Shown piece after piece: positions 7,286-15,049 of a DNA stretch of 33,311 nt. This DNA is from an uncultured Oscillospiraceae bacterium (GTDB taxonomy: Bacteria; Bacillota; Clostridia; Oscillospirales; Oscillospiraceae): positions 1-33,311 of the forward strand of contig CAJULJ010000032.1 of the NCBI GenBank assembly GCA_910587395.1, written 5' to 3'. Each line of letters begins with the position of its first letter. Position 1 is the first letter of the stretch. Made by a program: the position numbers and the translations under genes. The notes beneath the pieces were generated by a model. The model was not told where the DNA came from and searched no databases. It saw nothing but the letters and a program-made list of their open reading frames with translations.

Positions 7286-8467
7286 TCAACCCGCCAGCCC
7301 CCGCTTTCGGGCAGCGGCCAGCAGCCGGTCCAGGGCGGCGGCCAGCACGCTGCGGGGACAGGCCAGGTTGACCCGTTCGAAACCGGGCGCGCCAAAGGAG
7401 GCGCCGTGGCTCAGGTACAGCAGGGCCTCGTCCTCCAAAAAGCGGGCCAGCTCCGGGGCCTCCAGCCCCAGGGGACGCAGGTCCATCCAGGCCAGATAGG
7501 TGCCCTCCAGCGGGGCGGTGAAAACGGCGGGGAAATGCTCCGCCATAAAGTCCCGGAGGTATTGGTAGTTTTCTCCCACATAGTCGATGAGCTCGTCCAG
7601 CCAGGGGGCGCACCGCTCATAGCCCGCCTCCAGCGCCCGGACGCCGAAAATGCTGTAGGTGCCGCAGCCGGACCGGTTGACCTCTTGCTCCAGCGCCGCT
7701 TTTTTCTCGGGGTCTGGGACCAGCATATTGGCACAGCACAGCCCCGCCAGGGAAAAGGTCTTGCTGCACGCCGTGCCGATGACGGCGTGCTGGGCGTATT
7801 GCTCCCCCAGGCAGGCGAAGGGGACGTGGCGGAACCGGTGCTGGACCAGGTCGGCGTGAATCTCGTCGCTGATGACCAGCACGTGGTGGGCGAGGCACAG
7901 ATCGCCCACCCGGCGCAGCTCCTCCCGCGTCCACACCCGGCCCACCGGGTTGTGGGGGGAGCACAGAATAAGGGCGGTGACATCGGGCCGGGCCAGCTTC
8001 TCCTCCAAATCGGAGAAATCCATTTCGTACCGGCCGCCCTCCAGCCGCAGGGGGTTTTCCACCAGTGTGCGGCCGTTGTCCCGAACCGCCCGGAAGAAAG
8101 GCGGATACACCGGCGGCTGGATGACGATGCCGTCCCCCGGCCTGGTCAGCGCCCGGACGGCGGCGTTCAGCCCCTGGACCACCCCGTTGACCTGAACGAC
8201 CCACTCCCGCTGGATCTCCCAGCCGTGGCGGGTGGCCATCCAGCCGCGGAGGGCGTTGAAGTAGCGCTCACCCCAGCCGGTATACCCCCACAGGCCGGAG
8301 CGGGCGGTCTCCTCCAAAGCGGCGATGATGGCGGGGGGAGAGGCAAACTCCATGTCCGCCACCGACAGCGGGACGATGTCCGGGGCGAGGCCCTTTGCCA
8401 TCAGGTCCCATTTTTCCGCCTCCATGTTCACCCGAGCGGGAACAGGGCGGTCAAATTGACGTTCCAT
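7286..8467 (-). CDS. MalY/PatB-family PLP-dependent C-S lyase
   Basis: A 393-residue fold-type I aminotransferase-like enzyme of the MalY/PatB group. Members cleave the C-S bond of cystathionine or cysteine conjugates to give a thiol, pyruvate and ammonia. The PLP lysine is Lys236 in CSKTFSLAGL. PHNPVGR (171-177) and Asp201 in DEIHAD are the other cofactor contacts. The N-terminal FDRP and VADMEF segments are typical of the group. ATG at 8465-8467 has AAGGAG upstream. The longer in-frame extension to 8854 crosses the promoter and a terminator, so I rejected it. It leads the operon containing trkA-trkH, with no obvious functional link to potassium. An aminotransferase role is possible but less likely. 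Confidence 0.87.
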   Translation of the reverse strand: MERQFDRPVPARVNMEAEKWDLMAKGLAPDIVPLSVADMEFASPPAIIAALEETARSGLWGYTGWGERYFNALRGWMATRHGWEIQREWVVQVNGVVQGLNAAVRALTRPGDGIVIQPPVYPPFFRAVRDNGRTLVENPLRLEGGRYEMDFSDLEEKLARPDVTALILCSPHNPVGRVWTREELRRVGDLCLAHHVLVISDEIHADLVQHRFRHVPFACLGEQYAQHAVIGTACSKTFSLAGLCCANMLVPDPEKKAALEQEVNRSGCGTYSIFGVRALEAGYERCAPWLDELIDYVGENYQYLRDFMAEHFPAVFTAPLEGTYLAWMDLRPLGLEAPELARFLEDEALLYLSHGASFGAPGFERVNLACPRSVLAAALDRLLAAARKRGLAG

Positions 8468-8546
8468 AATGCGGCTCCTTTTATCATATATAGTGATCGA
8501 AGCGTCCATCCCCGCCGTAGCCTGGGTGAAGGCGCAAGTTAAAGAC

Positions 8547-8575
8547 ATTATAGCACCCTTTTTTGCCATGCGCAA
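8547..8575 (-). promoter_or_regulatory. Promoter of the malY-like/trkA/trkH operon
   Basis: On the minus strand, TTGCGC (8570-8575) and TATAAT (8547-8552) are 17 bases apart, giving a leader of about 75 bases before the ATG. I see no riboswitch fold in that leader. Confidence 0.75.
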
Positions 8576-8603
8576 CGGGAGAGAGGCGTTTTCCCGACAA
8601 GAG

Positions 8604-8651
8604 GAAAAAAACGAGACAAAACCGCCTCCCGGCCCGTCCGGGAGGCGGTTT
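8604..8651 (-). terminator. Intrinsic terminator after the Cof-type phosphatase
   Basis: A 14-bp perfect stem (8619-8632 with 8638-8651, loop CCCGT) starts just past the stop of the HAD gene. On the minus strand it is followed by TTTTGTCTCG and a seven-T run. It closes the MurNAc operon. Confidence 0.85.
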
Positions 8652-8652
8652 C

Positions 8653-9483
8653 TCATCTCAATACATACTGTTCCACAGCCAGCGCCGCGCCGTCCTGGTC
8701 GTAGGGAGCGCTCACCGCGTCGGCGGCGGCCCGGACCTGCGGGGAGGCGTTTCCCATGGCCACCCCCAGCCCCGCGCGGCGGAGCATGGGAATGTCGTTG
8801 CCGCTGTCCCCCAGGGCCATGGCCTGGGCCGGGCTGATGTCCAGCAGGCGGCACACCTCCAGCAGCCCGCCCACTTTGGAGGCGTCCGGGTGGGCGATCT
8901 CCACCGCCTGGGGCCCGGACCAGAACCAGGACAGGGGCAGAGCGTCCAGCACTCGCTCTGTTTCCGAGCGCACCTCGTCCGGGACATAGGGCAGGTTTGC
9001 CTTCTGGACGGCCCGAACCAGCTCCAGCAGCGCCCGCAGGTCCTTCGTCTCATGGCCGAAGCGGCTCAGCACATCTTCCAGATGAAAGCGCAGGGGACCG
9101 CCGGTTCTGCGCTGGCAGTCCCAGCTCTCCCGTGTGAGGTACAGTCCCTCCTCGCCGGACAGCTCGATGGGCAGACCCAACTTCTCCGCCGCGTCGATGA
9201 GGGGGAGAAGGGCATCCGGTTCCAGGTAGTGCCCCGACAGCAGAGCGCCGTCCGCGAGGCGGCGCACCTCGCCGCCGTTGCTGAGCACCGCCAGCCCCTC
9301 CCAGGCCGCGCCCTGACGGACGGCGGGGGGCAGGAGGAAAAACTGCCGCCCGGTGATGGGAACCACCGCCACCCCTTTTCGGTGGGCGGCGTCCAGAGCG
9401 GTCCGCAGCCGGGGAGAGAAGTTGGTCCGGTCGGGCTGGAGGGCGGTGCCGTCCAGGTCCATGGCGATGAGGCGGATATCCAT
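8653..9483 (-). CDS. Cof-type HAD-IIB phosphatase
   Basis: A 276-residue haloacid-dehalogenase hydrolase of the Cof/YidA (class IIB) type. The nucleophile motif is AMDLDGT with Asp9 and Asp11, motif II is PITGR, and motif IV is ALGDSGNDIPML near residue 220. These enzymes remove phosphate from sugar phosphates and similar metabolites in the cytoplasm; the substrate cannot be told from sequence. I prefer ATG at 9481-9483, 8 bases after AGGAG, over the upstream GTG that overlaps that site. It lies 73 bp downstream of the PTS permease and shares its orientation, with a strong terminator after it. It is probably the last gene of the MurNAc operon. Confidence 0.85.
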   Translation of the reverse strand: MDIRLIAMDLDGTALQPDRTNFSPRLRTALDAAHRKGVAVVPITGRQFFLLPPAVRQGAAWEGLAVLSNGGEVRRLADGALLSGHYLEPDALLPLIDAAEKLGLPIELSGEEGLYLTRESWDCQRRTGGPLRFHLEDVLSRFGHETKDLRALLELVRAVQKANLPYVPDEVRSETERVLDALPLSWFWSGPQAVEIAHPDASKVGGLLEVCRLLDISPAQAMALGDSGNDIPMLRRAGLGVAMGNASPQVRAAADAVSAPYDQDGAALAVEQYVLR

Positions 9484-9556
9484 GGCGCTCACTCCTTTCT
9501 GCGCAGGGAGGAGCGCGCCGGGTCATGACCCGGTGCGCTCCTGGGTGGGATATGGC

Positions 9557-11017
9557 TCAGACGTTGGCCACTTCCTCGGGCTTGGTGGCCAGATAGGTGA
9601 AAATGAAGCCCATGATATAGCTGATGATGAGGCCGATGACAAAGTAAACCACGCTCATGACAGCGCCGCTGGGACCGGCGGTCATGACGAAGCAGCCCAG
9701 CAGGCCGGAGGGGCCCCAGGTGGTGGAGGCCACCTGCATCAGGTTGACGAAGGCGCCGCCGAAGCCCGCGCCCAGACCGGCGGTGATGAAGGGCTTGCCC
9801 AGGGGAAGGGTGACGCCGTAGATCAGCGGCTCGCCCACGCCCAGGACACCGGCGGGCAGAGCGCCGGCGATGACGTTCTTCAGGCGGGTGTTGCCCGCCT
9901 TCTTACATTTCAGGTAGAGGGCCAGGGCCGCGCCCACCTGCCCGCCGCCGGCCATGGCCAGAGCGGGATAGAGGTAGACGCATCCGAAGGTATCCTTCTG
10001 AACGGTGTACAGGGCAACCAGACCGTGGTGCATGCCCATCGCCACCATGGGCAGGAACAAAGCCGCGCCCAGATAGCCGCTGACGGCCCGGACCAGGGGA
10101 TTCTCGCTCATGGCCACCAGGGAAACCAGGTTGACAAGGCCGGTGGAGATCAGGCCGGTGATAGGCATCACGACGAGCACGTAGGGCACCAGGGTGACGA
10201 TGAGGGTGATGACAGGGGTAAACACGATATCCAGCGCGTCGGGCATTTTGGAGCGGACGGCCCGTTCAATCCTGCACATGACCCACACGCCGATGACCGC
10301 GGCCAGCACGCCGCCGCGCCCCATACGGAGGATGGCGTCCAAAGGCTGCGCCTCGTTATACAGCCCCACGATTTTGGAAATGGTGTCGATGCCTGCCAGT
10401 CCGGTAATCATGCCCAGCATGCCACCCAGGATGGGGGTTCCGCCGAACTTCTCGGCCGCCCGGTAGCCTGCCCAGGCGGGAATATAGAGCATGAACGCGT
10501 CGTTAATCAGCCCCAGGAAGGTGGTGATCAGGACGATGGCGGTGGGGGTGGGAACGGCCTCGCTGCCCGGGAAGAGCTGGAGTAGCAGGGTCCGAATGCC
10601 CGCACACAGGCCGGCGGCGATGACGCCGGGGATGAGGGGCACGAAGATGTCGCCGAAGGTCTTGAGCATGGCCTTGACCTTGTTTTCCTTCTGCCCGGCC
10701 TTCATGGCGGCCTTGTTGGCCTGCCAGTCGCCGCCGGCGGTCATTTCCACAGCATCGGCGGCAGCGGGGATGCCCAGCTCCTTGCAGTAGTCGGAGCACT
10801 TGCGGCACTTGCCGGGGCCAACCACCACCTCAATGTAGTTGGGCCGGTCATGGACGATGCCCATCACGCCCTCAATGCCCTTCAAAGCGGCCTCGTCGAT
10901 GACGCTGTCGTCCTTCACGTTGATGCGCAGGCGGGTCATGCAGTTGGTGGCGGTAACCACGTTCTGCCGTCCGCCCACACCCTTCAGGATGCTTTGGACC
11001 AGTTCCTGGATCGTCAT
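9557..11017 (-). CDS. murP: PTS EIIBC permease, probably for N-acetylmuramic acid
   Basis: This 486-residue phosphotransferase permease of the glucose/sucrose superfamily takes up a sugar and phosphorylates it. The N-terminal EIIB domain (about 1-85) has the phosphocysteine Cys26 in ATNCMTRLRI. The EIIC domain with about ten membrane segments fills about 115-480. There is no EIIA domain, so phosphate must come from an EIIA encoded elsewhere, as for MurP of E. coli. An excellent AAGGAGGAG precedes the ATG. MurNAc is inferred from the context: murQ lies immediately upstream in the same direction and a MurR-like regulator diverges from it. A beta-glucoside or sucrose specificity cannot be excluded from the protein alone. 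Confidence 0.82.
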   Translation of the reverse strand: MTIQELVQSILKGVGGRQNVVTATNCMTRLRINVKDDSVIDEAALKGIEGVMGIVHDRPNYIEVVVGPGKCRKCSDYCKELGIPAAADAVEMTAGGDWQANKAAMKAGQKENKVKAMLKTFGDIFVPLIPGVIAAGLCAGIRTLLLQLFPGSEAVPTPTAIVLITTFLGLINDAFMLYIPAWAGYRAAEKFGGTPILGGMLGMITGLAGIDTISKIVGLYNEAQPLDAILRMGRGGVLAAVIGVWVMCRIERAVRSKMPDALDIVFTPVITLIVTLVPYVLVVMPITGLISTGLVNLVSLVAMSENPLVRAVSGYLGAALFLPMVAMGMHHGLVALYTVQKDTFGCVYLYPALAMAGGGQVGAALALYLKCKKAGNTRLKNVIAGALPAGVLGVGEPLIYGVTLPLGKPFITAGLGAGFGGAFVNLMQVASTTWGPSGLLGCFVMTAGPSGAVMSVVYFVIGLIISYIMGFIFTYLATKPEEVANV

Positions 11018-11123
11018 AAAAAACTCCTCCTTTATCTAGTTTTGAGTATACCTCCGCCCCGCTTCCGGAGCGGCCGTCACAGCCCCTCTCCCGGCTGTTT
11101 CGGTTGAGTTGATGGGGACCCCC

Positions 11124-12020
11124 TCAGCGGATGGCCTCCCGCACGTGGCCCTTGGCGCGGTCCAAACGGGCTTTGGCCTCCTGCGCGCCGCATCCGGCCA
11201 GGATCATGGTGATGGCGGTCTTGGCGCTGCCTCCGGCCAGATCGATGTTCCTTCGGGCCTCCTCCTGGGAGACGCCGGTGGCCTCTGTGACGATTTTCTC
11301 CGCCCGGCGGCGCAGCTTCTCATTGGTCTGCATCACGTCCACCATCAGGTTCTGGTAGGCCTTGCCCACACCCACCATGGCGGCGGTGGAGATCATATTC
11401 AAAATCAGCTTCTGGGCGGTGCCCGCCTTCAGACGGGTGGAGCCGGTGAGCACCTCGGGCCCCACCACCGCCTCCACGGCCACCTCGGCGGCCTGTCCGA
11501 TGGCGCAGCCCGCGTTGCAGGAGATGGCGGCGGTGTGACAGCCCACCTCCCTGGCGTAATCCAGCGCCCCCAGCACATAGGGGGTGCGCCCGCTGGCGGC
11601 AATGCCGATGACCAGATCGTTTTTGGTCAGGCCCCGGCTCTCCAGGTCCTGACGCCCCAGCTCCCGGCTGTCCTCCGCGCCCTCCACGGCCTTGAGGAAC
11701 GCGTTGTCTCCCCCGGCGATGAGGCCGATGATCACGTCGTCGCCGACCCCGAATGTGGGCGGGCATTCGGCGGCGTCCAGCACGCCCAGCCGCCCGCTGG
11801 TGCCCGCGCCCAGGTAAAACACCCGGCCTCCGGCCTCGATGGAGGCAATGGCCCACTCCACCACCTGGGCGATCTGGGGAAGCACCGGCCTGATGGCCTC
11901 GGGGACCTTGGCGTCCTCCCGGTTCATGGCGGCAACCACCTCCAGGGGGGACATGACGTCCAGCTCCATGGTGTGGGGGTTTCGGGTCTCCGTTGTCATT
12001 TTGTCCAGGTTCAAGCTCAT
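11124..12020 (-). CDS. murQ: N-acetylmuramic acid 6-phosphate etherase
   Basis: This 298-residue SIS-domain enzyme removes the lactyl ether from MurNAc-6-phosphate to give GlcNAc-6-phosphate and D-lactate, the key step of cell-wall sugar recovery. The signature GAGTSGRLG is at 71-79, followed by DAAECPPTFG with catalytic Glu85. EGAEDS around 113-118 holds the second acidic residue. The C-terminal helical part (EEARRNIDLAGGSAKTAI) is typical. The length matches the family. AAGGAG stands 10 bases before the ATG. It is the first gene of the murQ-murP-phosphatase unit, 106 bp before the permease, and is divergent from murR. Confidence 0.93.
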   Translation of the reverse strand: MSLNLDKMTTETRNPHTMELDVMSPLEVVAAMNREDAKVPEAIRPVLPQIAQVVEWAIASIEAGGRVFYLGAGTSGRLGVLDAAECPPTFGVGDDVIIGLIAGGDNAFLKAVEGAEDSRELGRQDLESRGLTKNDLVIGIAASGRTPYVLGALDYAREVGCHTAAISCNAGCAIGQAAEVAVEAVVGPEVLTGSTRLKAGTAQKLILNMISTAAMVGVGKAYQNLMVDVMQTNEKLRRRAEKIVTEATGVSQEEARRNIDLAGGSAKTAITMILAGCGAQEAKARLDRAKGHVREAIR

Positions 12021-12133
12021 GCCGTATGGCTCCTTTCCTGTGCCGGGGGCGCCGCCCCCGGACCGGCTTGGTCAAAACGGGGAAAAACGGAATTTACCCC
12101 GCTGCCCAATTGTGCACTGTTACTTTTTCCCAC

Positions 12134-12162
12134 ATGGTAGCCTGAAAAGCTTGCTCTGTCAA
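12134..12162 (-). promoter_or_regulatory. Promoter of the murQ operon
   Basis: On the minus strand, TTGACA (12157-12162) and TACCAT (12134-12139) are 17 bases apart. This gives a leader of about 105 bases. The weak -10 box suits a regulated promoter. Confidence 0.6.
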
Positions 12163-12313
12163 TTACTTATGGTCGATGCGGAACATTGTACCGGGAAGTC
12201 GGAATTTTATTCGCGATCAGGAAAAAATGATGAAACATGCCGATCGCTCCAAGGAATAAATTATCGTATTTGCACATACGTCGTCGGACATTTGGAAAAA
12301 ACAAGAAATCTTT

Positions 12314-12323
12314 GGAAATTTCC
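12314..12323. promoter_or_regulatory. Palindrome GGAAATTTCC abutting the murR -35 box
   Basis: A perfect 10-bp palindrome ends at the base before TTGACA of the murR promoter. RpiR-type regulators bind inverted repeats near their own promoters, so this is a candidate MurR operator. A second palindrome, GAGTATACTC, covers the -10 box at 12345-12354. Confidence 0.4.
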
Positions 12324-12352
12324 TTGACACAGCAGAGAATTTAGAGTATACT
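12324..12352 (+). promoter_or_regulatory. Promoter of murR
   Basis: TTGACA (12324-12329) and TATACT (12347-12352) are separated by 17 bases. The start point would be near 12359, about 240 bases ahead of the murR ATG. Confidence 0.75.
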
Positions 12353-12597
12353 CAGAGTAAAGAAAAGGAAGGTTTTAACTGTAAACTTTTGACTTTTGAA
12401 TGAACGTCCAGGCCCCGTGTACGACCCGATATGGCGGCATATCGCCGCCCAGGCAAGAAAGCACGGCGGTAGGGACGTTTGCTTTTTTCAGGGACGGCTG
12501 TCAGTGCGGAAGGGGAAAGCGCTCCCCGGAAGCGGATCTGCGGCGGACCGGTGCGCGCCCGGATGCTCAGGCGCGGAGTTGAGAGGAGAAAAAGGCC

Positions 12598-13464
12598 ATG
12601 AAAAGCGCACTGCTTCGCCTGAGAGAGAGCCAGGACTCCATGAGCGCCACGGAGCGGGCTGTCTCCGACTATCTGCTGAGCCACCAGGGGGAGGCCATGG
12701 GGCTGAGCATTCATCAGCTGGCGGAAAAGACCTTCGCCTCCCCCTCCACCGTGATCCGGATGTGCCAGCGCATCGGTTTCGCAGGCTACAAGGAGTTCCG
12801 GCAGGCGGTGACCTGCGAGGTGGCGGTGCGCCGGATGAGTCAGGAGCAGGAGCGCCGGGAGATCACCCAGTCCGACAGCCTGGAGGATATTGTGGACAAG
12901 GTGACCTACAAAAACATCATGTCGCTGGAGGACAGCAAAAACTTCATCGACACCGGGACGCTCCGGACCTGCGTGGATCTGGTGCGGGGCTCCCACACGG
13001 TGCTGCTGTTCGGTCTGGGGGCCTCGCTGTGCGCCGCTCGGGACCTGAATTTGAAGTTCCTCCGGCTGAACAAGCCCTGCGTCATCAACGATGACTGGCA
13101 CGCCCAGCTGCTCCAGGCCAAGAACGCGGGAAAGAATGATCTGGCTGTGGTGGTGTCCTACTCCGGGGAGACGGTGGAGGTCATCGAGTGCATGAAGGCC
13201 CTGCGGGAAAACAGCACGCCCATCATCGCCATCACCCGTCGGGTGGAATCTCCGGTGGCGGCCCTGTCCGACTACCGGCTGTACACCACCGACAATGAGG
13301 CCACCTTCCGCAGCGGGGCCATGTCCTCCCGCATCTCTCAGCTGAACATTATCGACATCCTGTTCACGGCCTACGCCAACAGCGAGTACGAATACTGCCT
13401 GGATCAGCTGTCCAAGACCCACATCGTCAAGCCGCCCACGGCCCACAAGCTGGAGCCGGCATGA
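12598..13464 (+). CDS. murR: RpiR/MurR-family transcriptional regulator
   Basis: A 288-residue regulator with an N-terminal HTH_6 domain (about 1-80) and a C-terminal SIS sugar-phosphate-binding domain (about 115-250). The recognition helix lies around ASPSTVIRMCQRIGF at 47-61, and the SIS domain carries LFGLGAS and VVVSYSGETVEV. AGGAG precedes the ATG. The family usually senses phosphosugars. With murQ divergent next door, MurNAc-6-phosphate is the likely ligand and the murQ operon the likely target, with probable autoregulation through the palindromes at the murR promoter. A terminator follows directly. Confidence 0.87.
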   Translation: MKSALLRLRESQDSMSATERAVSDYLLSHQGEAMGLSIHQLAEKTFASPSTVIRMCQRIGFAGYKEFRQAVTCEVAVRRMSQEQERREITQSDSLEDIVDKVTYKNIMSLEDSKNFIDTGTLRTCVDLVRGSHTVLLFGLGASLCAARDLNLKFLRLNKPCVINDDWHAQLLQAKNAGKNDLAVVVSYSGETVEVIECMKALRENSTPIIAITRRVESPVAALSDYRLYTTDNEATFRSGAMSSRISQLNIIDILFTAYANSEYEYCLDQLSKTHIVKPPTAHKLEPA

Positions 13465-13482
13465 CAGAAAAGCAGTTTTGAC

Positions 13483-13523
13483 AAAGCGCCGGAGCCGCTT
13501 TTTGCGGTATCCGGCGCTTTTTT
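13483..13523 (+). terminator. Intrinsic terminator after murR
   Basis: An 11-bp stem AAAGCGCCGGA/TCCGGCGCTTT (13483-13493 with 13510-13520) is followed by a T-run to 13523, starting 18 bases after the murR stop. Confidence 0.85.
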
Positions 13524-13525
13524 GC

Positions 13526-13554
13526 TTGCCTGGGGGCGGATTTTCCTGTATACT
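13526..13554 (+). promoter_or_regulatory. Promoter of the HAD hydrolase gene
   Basis: TTGCCT (13526-13531) and TATACT (13549-13554) are 17 bases apart and start directly after the murR terminator. The predicted leader is about 25 bases. Confidence 0.7.
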
Positions 13555-13586
13555 GGGGATTATTCTGAAACCGGGAGAGAAGATCA

Positions 13587-14291
13587 ATGGAGATCAGGAA
13601 CGTATTATTTGACCTGGACGGCACCCTGCTGCCCATGGACATGGAGGAATTCACCGGCGGCTATTTCAAGCTGCTTACCCAGAAGCTGGCCCCCCGCGGC
13701 TACGACCCCAGGCAGCTCATCGACGCCATCTGGGCAGGTACCGCCGCCATGGTGAAAAACGACGGCAGCCGGACCAACGAAGCGGCCTTCTGGGCCAAAT
13801 TCGCCCAGATTTTCGGGGAGGATGCCCTGAAAGACATGCCTCTGTTCGAGGAGTTTTACGCAAATGAGTTCCAGCAGGCCAAAAAGTTCTGCGGCTTCAA
13901 CCCGCTGGCGGCGGAGGCGGTGCGGACCATCAGGGCGTCGGGCCGGAGGGTGGCGCTGGCCACCAACCCCATTTTCCCCGCCGCGGCCACCGAGAGCCGC
14001 CTTCGCTGGGTGGGGCTGGAGCCCTCCGATTTCGAGCTGTACACCACCTATGAGCGCTGCCGGTACTGCAAGCCCAACGTGAACTACTATCAGGACATTT
14101 TGGACCAGCTGGAGCTGCGGGGGGCGGAGTGCCTCATGGTGGGCAACGACATGACGGAGGACACGGCCGCAGCGGAGCTGGGGATGCAGGTGTTTCTCAT
14201 CACCGACTGCCTCATCAACAAGCAGGGCGAGGACGTGAACGCCTGGCCCCACGGCGGCTTTGAGGACTTGGTCCGCTTCGTGTGCGGGTAA
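13587..14291 (+). CDS. HAD-superfamily hydrolase (class IA-like)
   Basis: This 234-residue cytoplasmic hydrolase has the nucleophile pair Asp9/Asp11 in LFDLDGTLLP, motif II in ALATNP (about 129-134), the lysine of YCKPNV and motif IV VGNDMTEDT. A four-helix cap lies between about 20 and 90. It belongs with phosphoglycolate-phosphatase-like or nucleotidase-like HAD proteins; the substrate cannot be deduced. It has its own promoter and GGGAG ahead of the ATG. A headless AraC-type frame begins directly after its TAA, so a deletion joined the two. Confidence 0.82.
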   Translation: MEIRNVLFDLDGTLLPMDMEEFTGGYFKLLTQKLAPRGYDPRQLIDAIWAGTAAMVKNDGSRTNEAAFWAKFAQIFGEDALKDMPLFEEFYANEFQQAKKFCGFNPLAAEAVRTIRASGRRVALATNPIFPAAATESRLRWVGLEPSDFELYTTYERCRYCKPNVNYYQDILDQLELRGAECLMVGNDMTEDTAAAELGMQVFLITDCLINKQGEDVNAWPHGGFEDLVRFVCG

Positions 14292-15008
14292 CAAGCGCCG
14301 AGAGGCAGGGGTTATCTGGACGCTGACGGCCCGGACGGCGTCACCCGGCGGTACGATTTGATGCCGGGTCAGGGCTTTCTCATCTGTCCGGGGCTGGTGA
14401 ACACCTACTTTGCCAACCAGCACGGCCCCTGGAAATATGTCTGGGTGGAGTTTGAGGGCCTGCGGGCGGAGGAATACCTGAACGCGGCGGGGCTGAACGC
14501 CTCCCAGCCCATCTACCGGCCCAGGACCCCCGCCCTGGCCCAGCCGGTGGAGGAGACCATGATGTATATCGCCGGACACGGCAAGGCGTCCACCCTGAAT
14601 CTCATCGGCCATCTGTGCCTGTTTCTGGACGCGCTGATCCAGTCCTCGTCCACCCGCAGGGAGGCCCGGGCCTCCCGCCTCCAGGATTTTTACATCCAGG
14701 AGGCAGTCATCTTTATGGAACACAACTATCAGCGGGAGCTGACGGTGGAGGAGGTGGCGGACGCCTGCAAGCTGAACCGCAGCTATTTCAGCAAGCTGTT
14801 CAAGGAGAGCATGGGCTGTCCGCCCCAGGAATTCCTCATCCGCCTTCGGCTGTCCAAGGCGGCGGAGCAGATGAAGCGCACCAAAGCCTCCATTGGGGAG
14901 ATTTCCGTCTCCTGCGGCTACCCCAATCAGCTCCACTTTTCCAGAGCCTTCAAAAAACGGTACGGCGTCTCTCCCCGGGAGTGGCGCTTACAGAACGAAG
15001 GACAGTGA
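14292..15008 (+). pseudogene. AraC-family regulator lacking its 5' end
   Basis: The frame is open from the base after the preceding HAD stop. It reads RGRGYLD, then MPGQGFLICPG and WKYVWVEFEG, which is the middle of the cupin sensor domain of AraC-type sugar regulators. A C-terminal pair of helix-turn-helix motifs (ELTVEEVADACKLNRSYFSK, then IGEISVSCGYPNQLHFSRAF) is intact. About 40-50 N-terminal residues with the start codon are missing. The first internal starts (TTG 14358, ATG 14361) lack a clear Shine-Dalgarno. Together with the neighbouring alpha-galactosidase it resembles MsmR/RafR-type control of raffinose genes. It may still be made as a short DNA-binding protein by read-through of the HAD promoter, but ligand sensing is probably lost. 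Confidence 0.72.
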
Positions 15009-15044
15009 AAAAGGGAGCGGTCACATCGGTGACCGCTCCCTTTT
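15009..15044. terminator. Bidirectional terminator between the AraC remnant and alpha-galactosidase
   Basis: A 16-bp perfect stem (15009-15024 with 15029-15044, loop ATCG) has T-rich ends on both strands. It separates the convergent AraC remnant and alpha-galactosidase gene. Confidence 0.85.
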
Positions 15045-15049
15045 GCTCG

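Larger units (their letters stand above)
12021..12597. promoter_or_regulatory. murQ/murR divergent regulatory region (577 bp, no gene)
   Basis: No convincing coding sequence lies between the two start codons. The region holds a minus-strand promoter for murQ (12134-12162), a plus-strand promoter for murR (12324-12352) and two palindromes on the murR promoter. The murR transcript would have an unusually long leader of about 240 bases. That leader contains a GC hairpin at 12433-12449 (GGCGGC/GCCGCC) and another around 12510-12530. I recognise no known riboswitch there. Confidence 0.55.

Noticed and set aside
6296..8542. Long plus-strand frame of 748 codons
   Set aside because: It is the antisense of trkA and the MalY-type gene. 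It is rich in Gly/Gln/His/Val as expected for GC-rich shadows and resembles no family.
8468..8854. In-frame N-terminal extension of the MalY-type protein
   Set aside because: It crosses a consensus promoter and a strong terminator. The ATG at 8467 has a good Shine-Dalgarno and gives the family's usual length.
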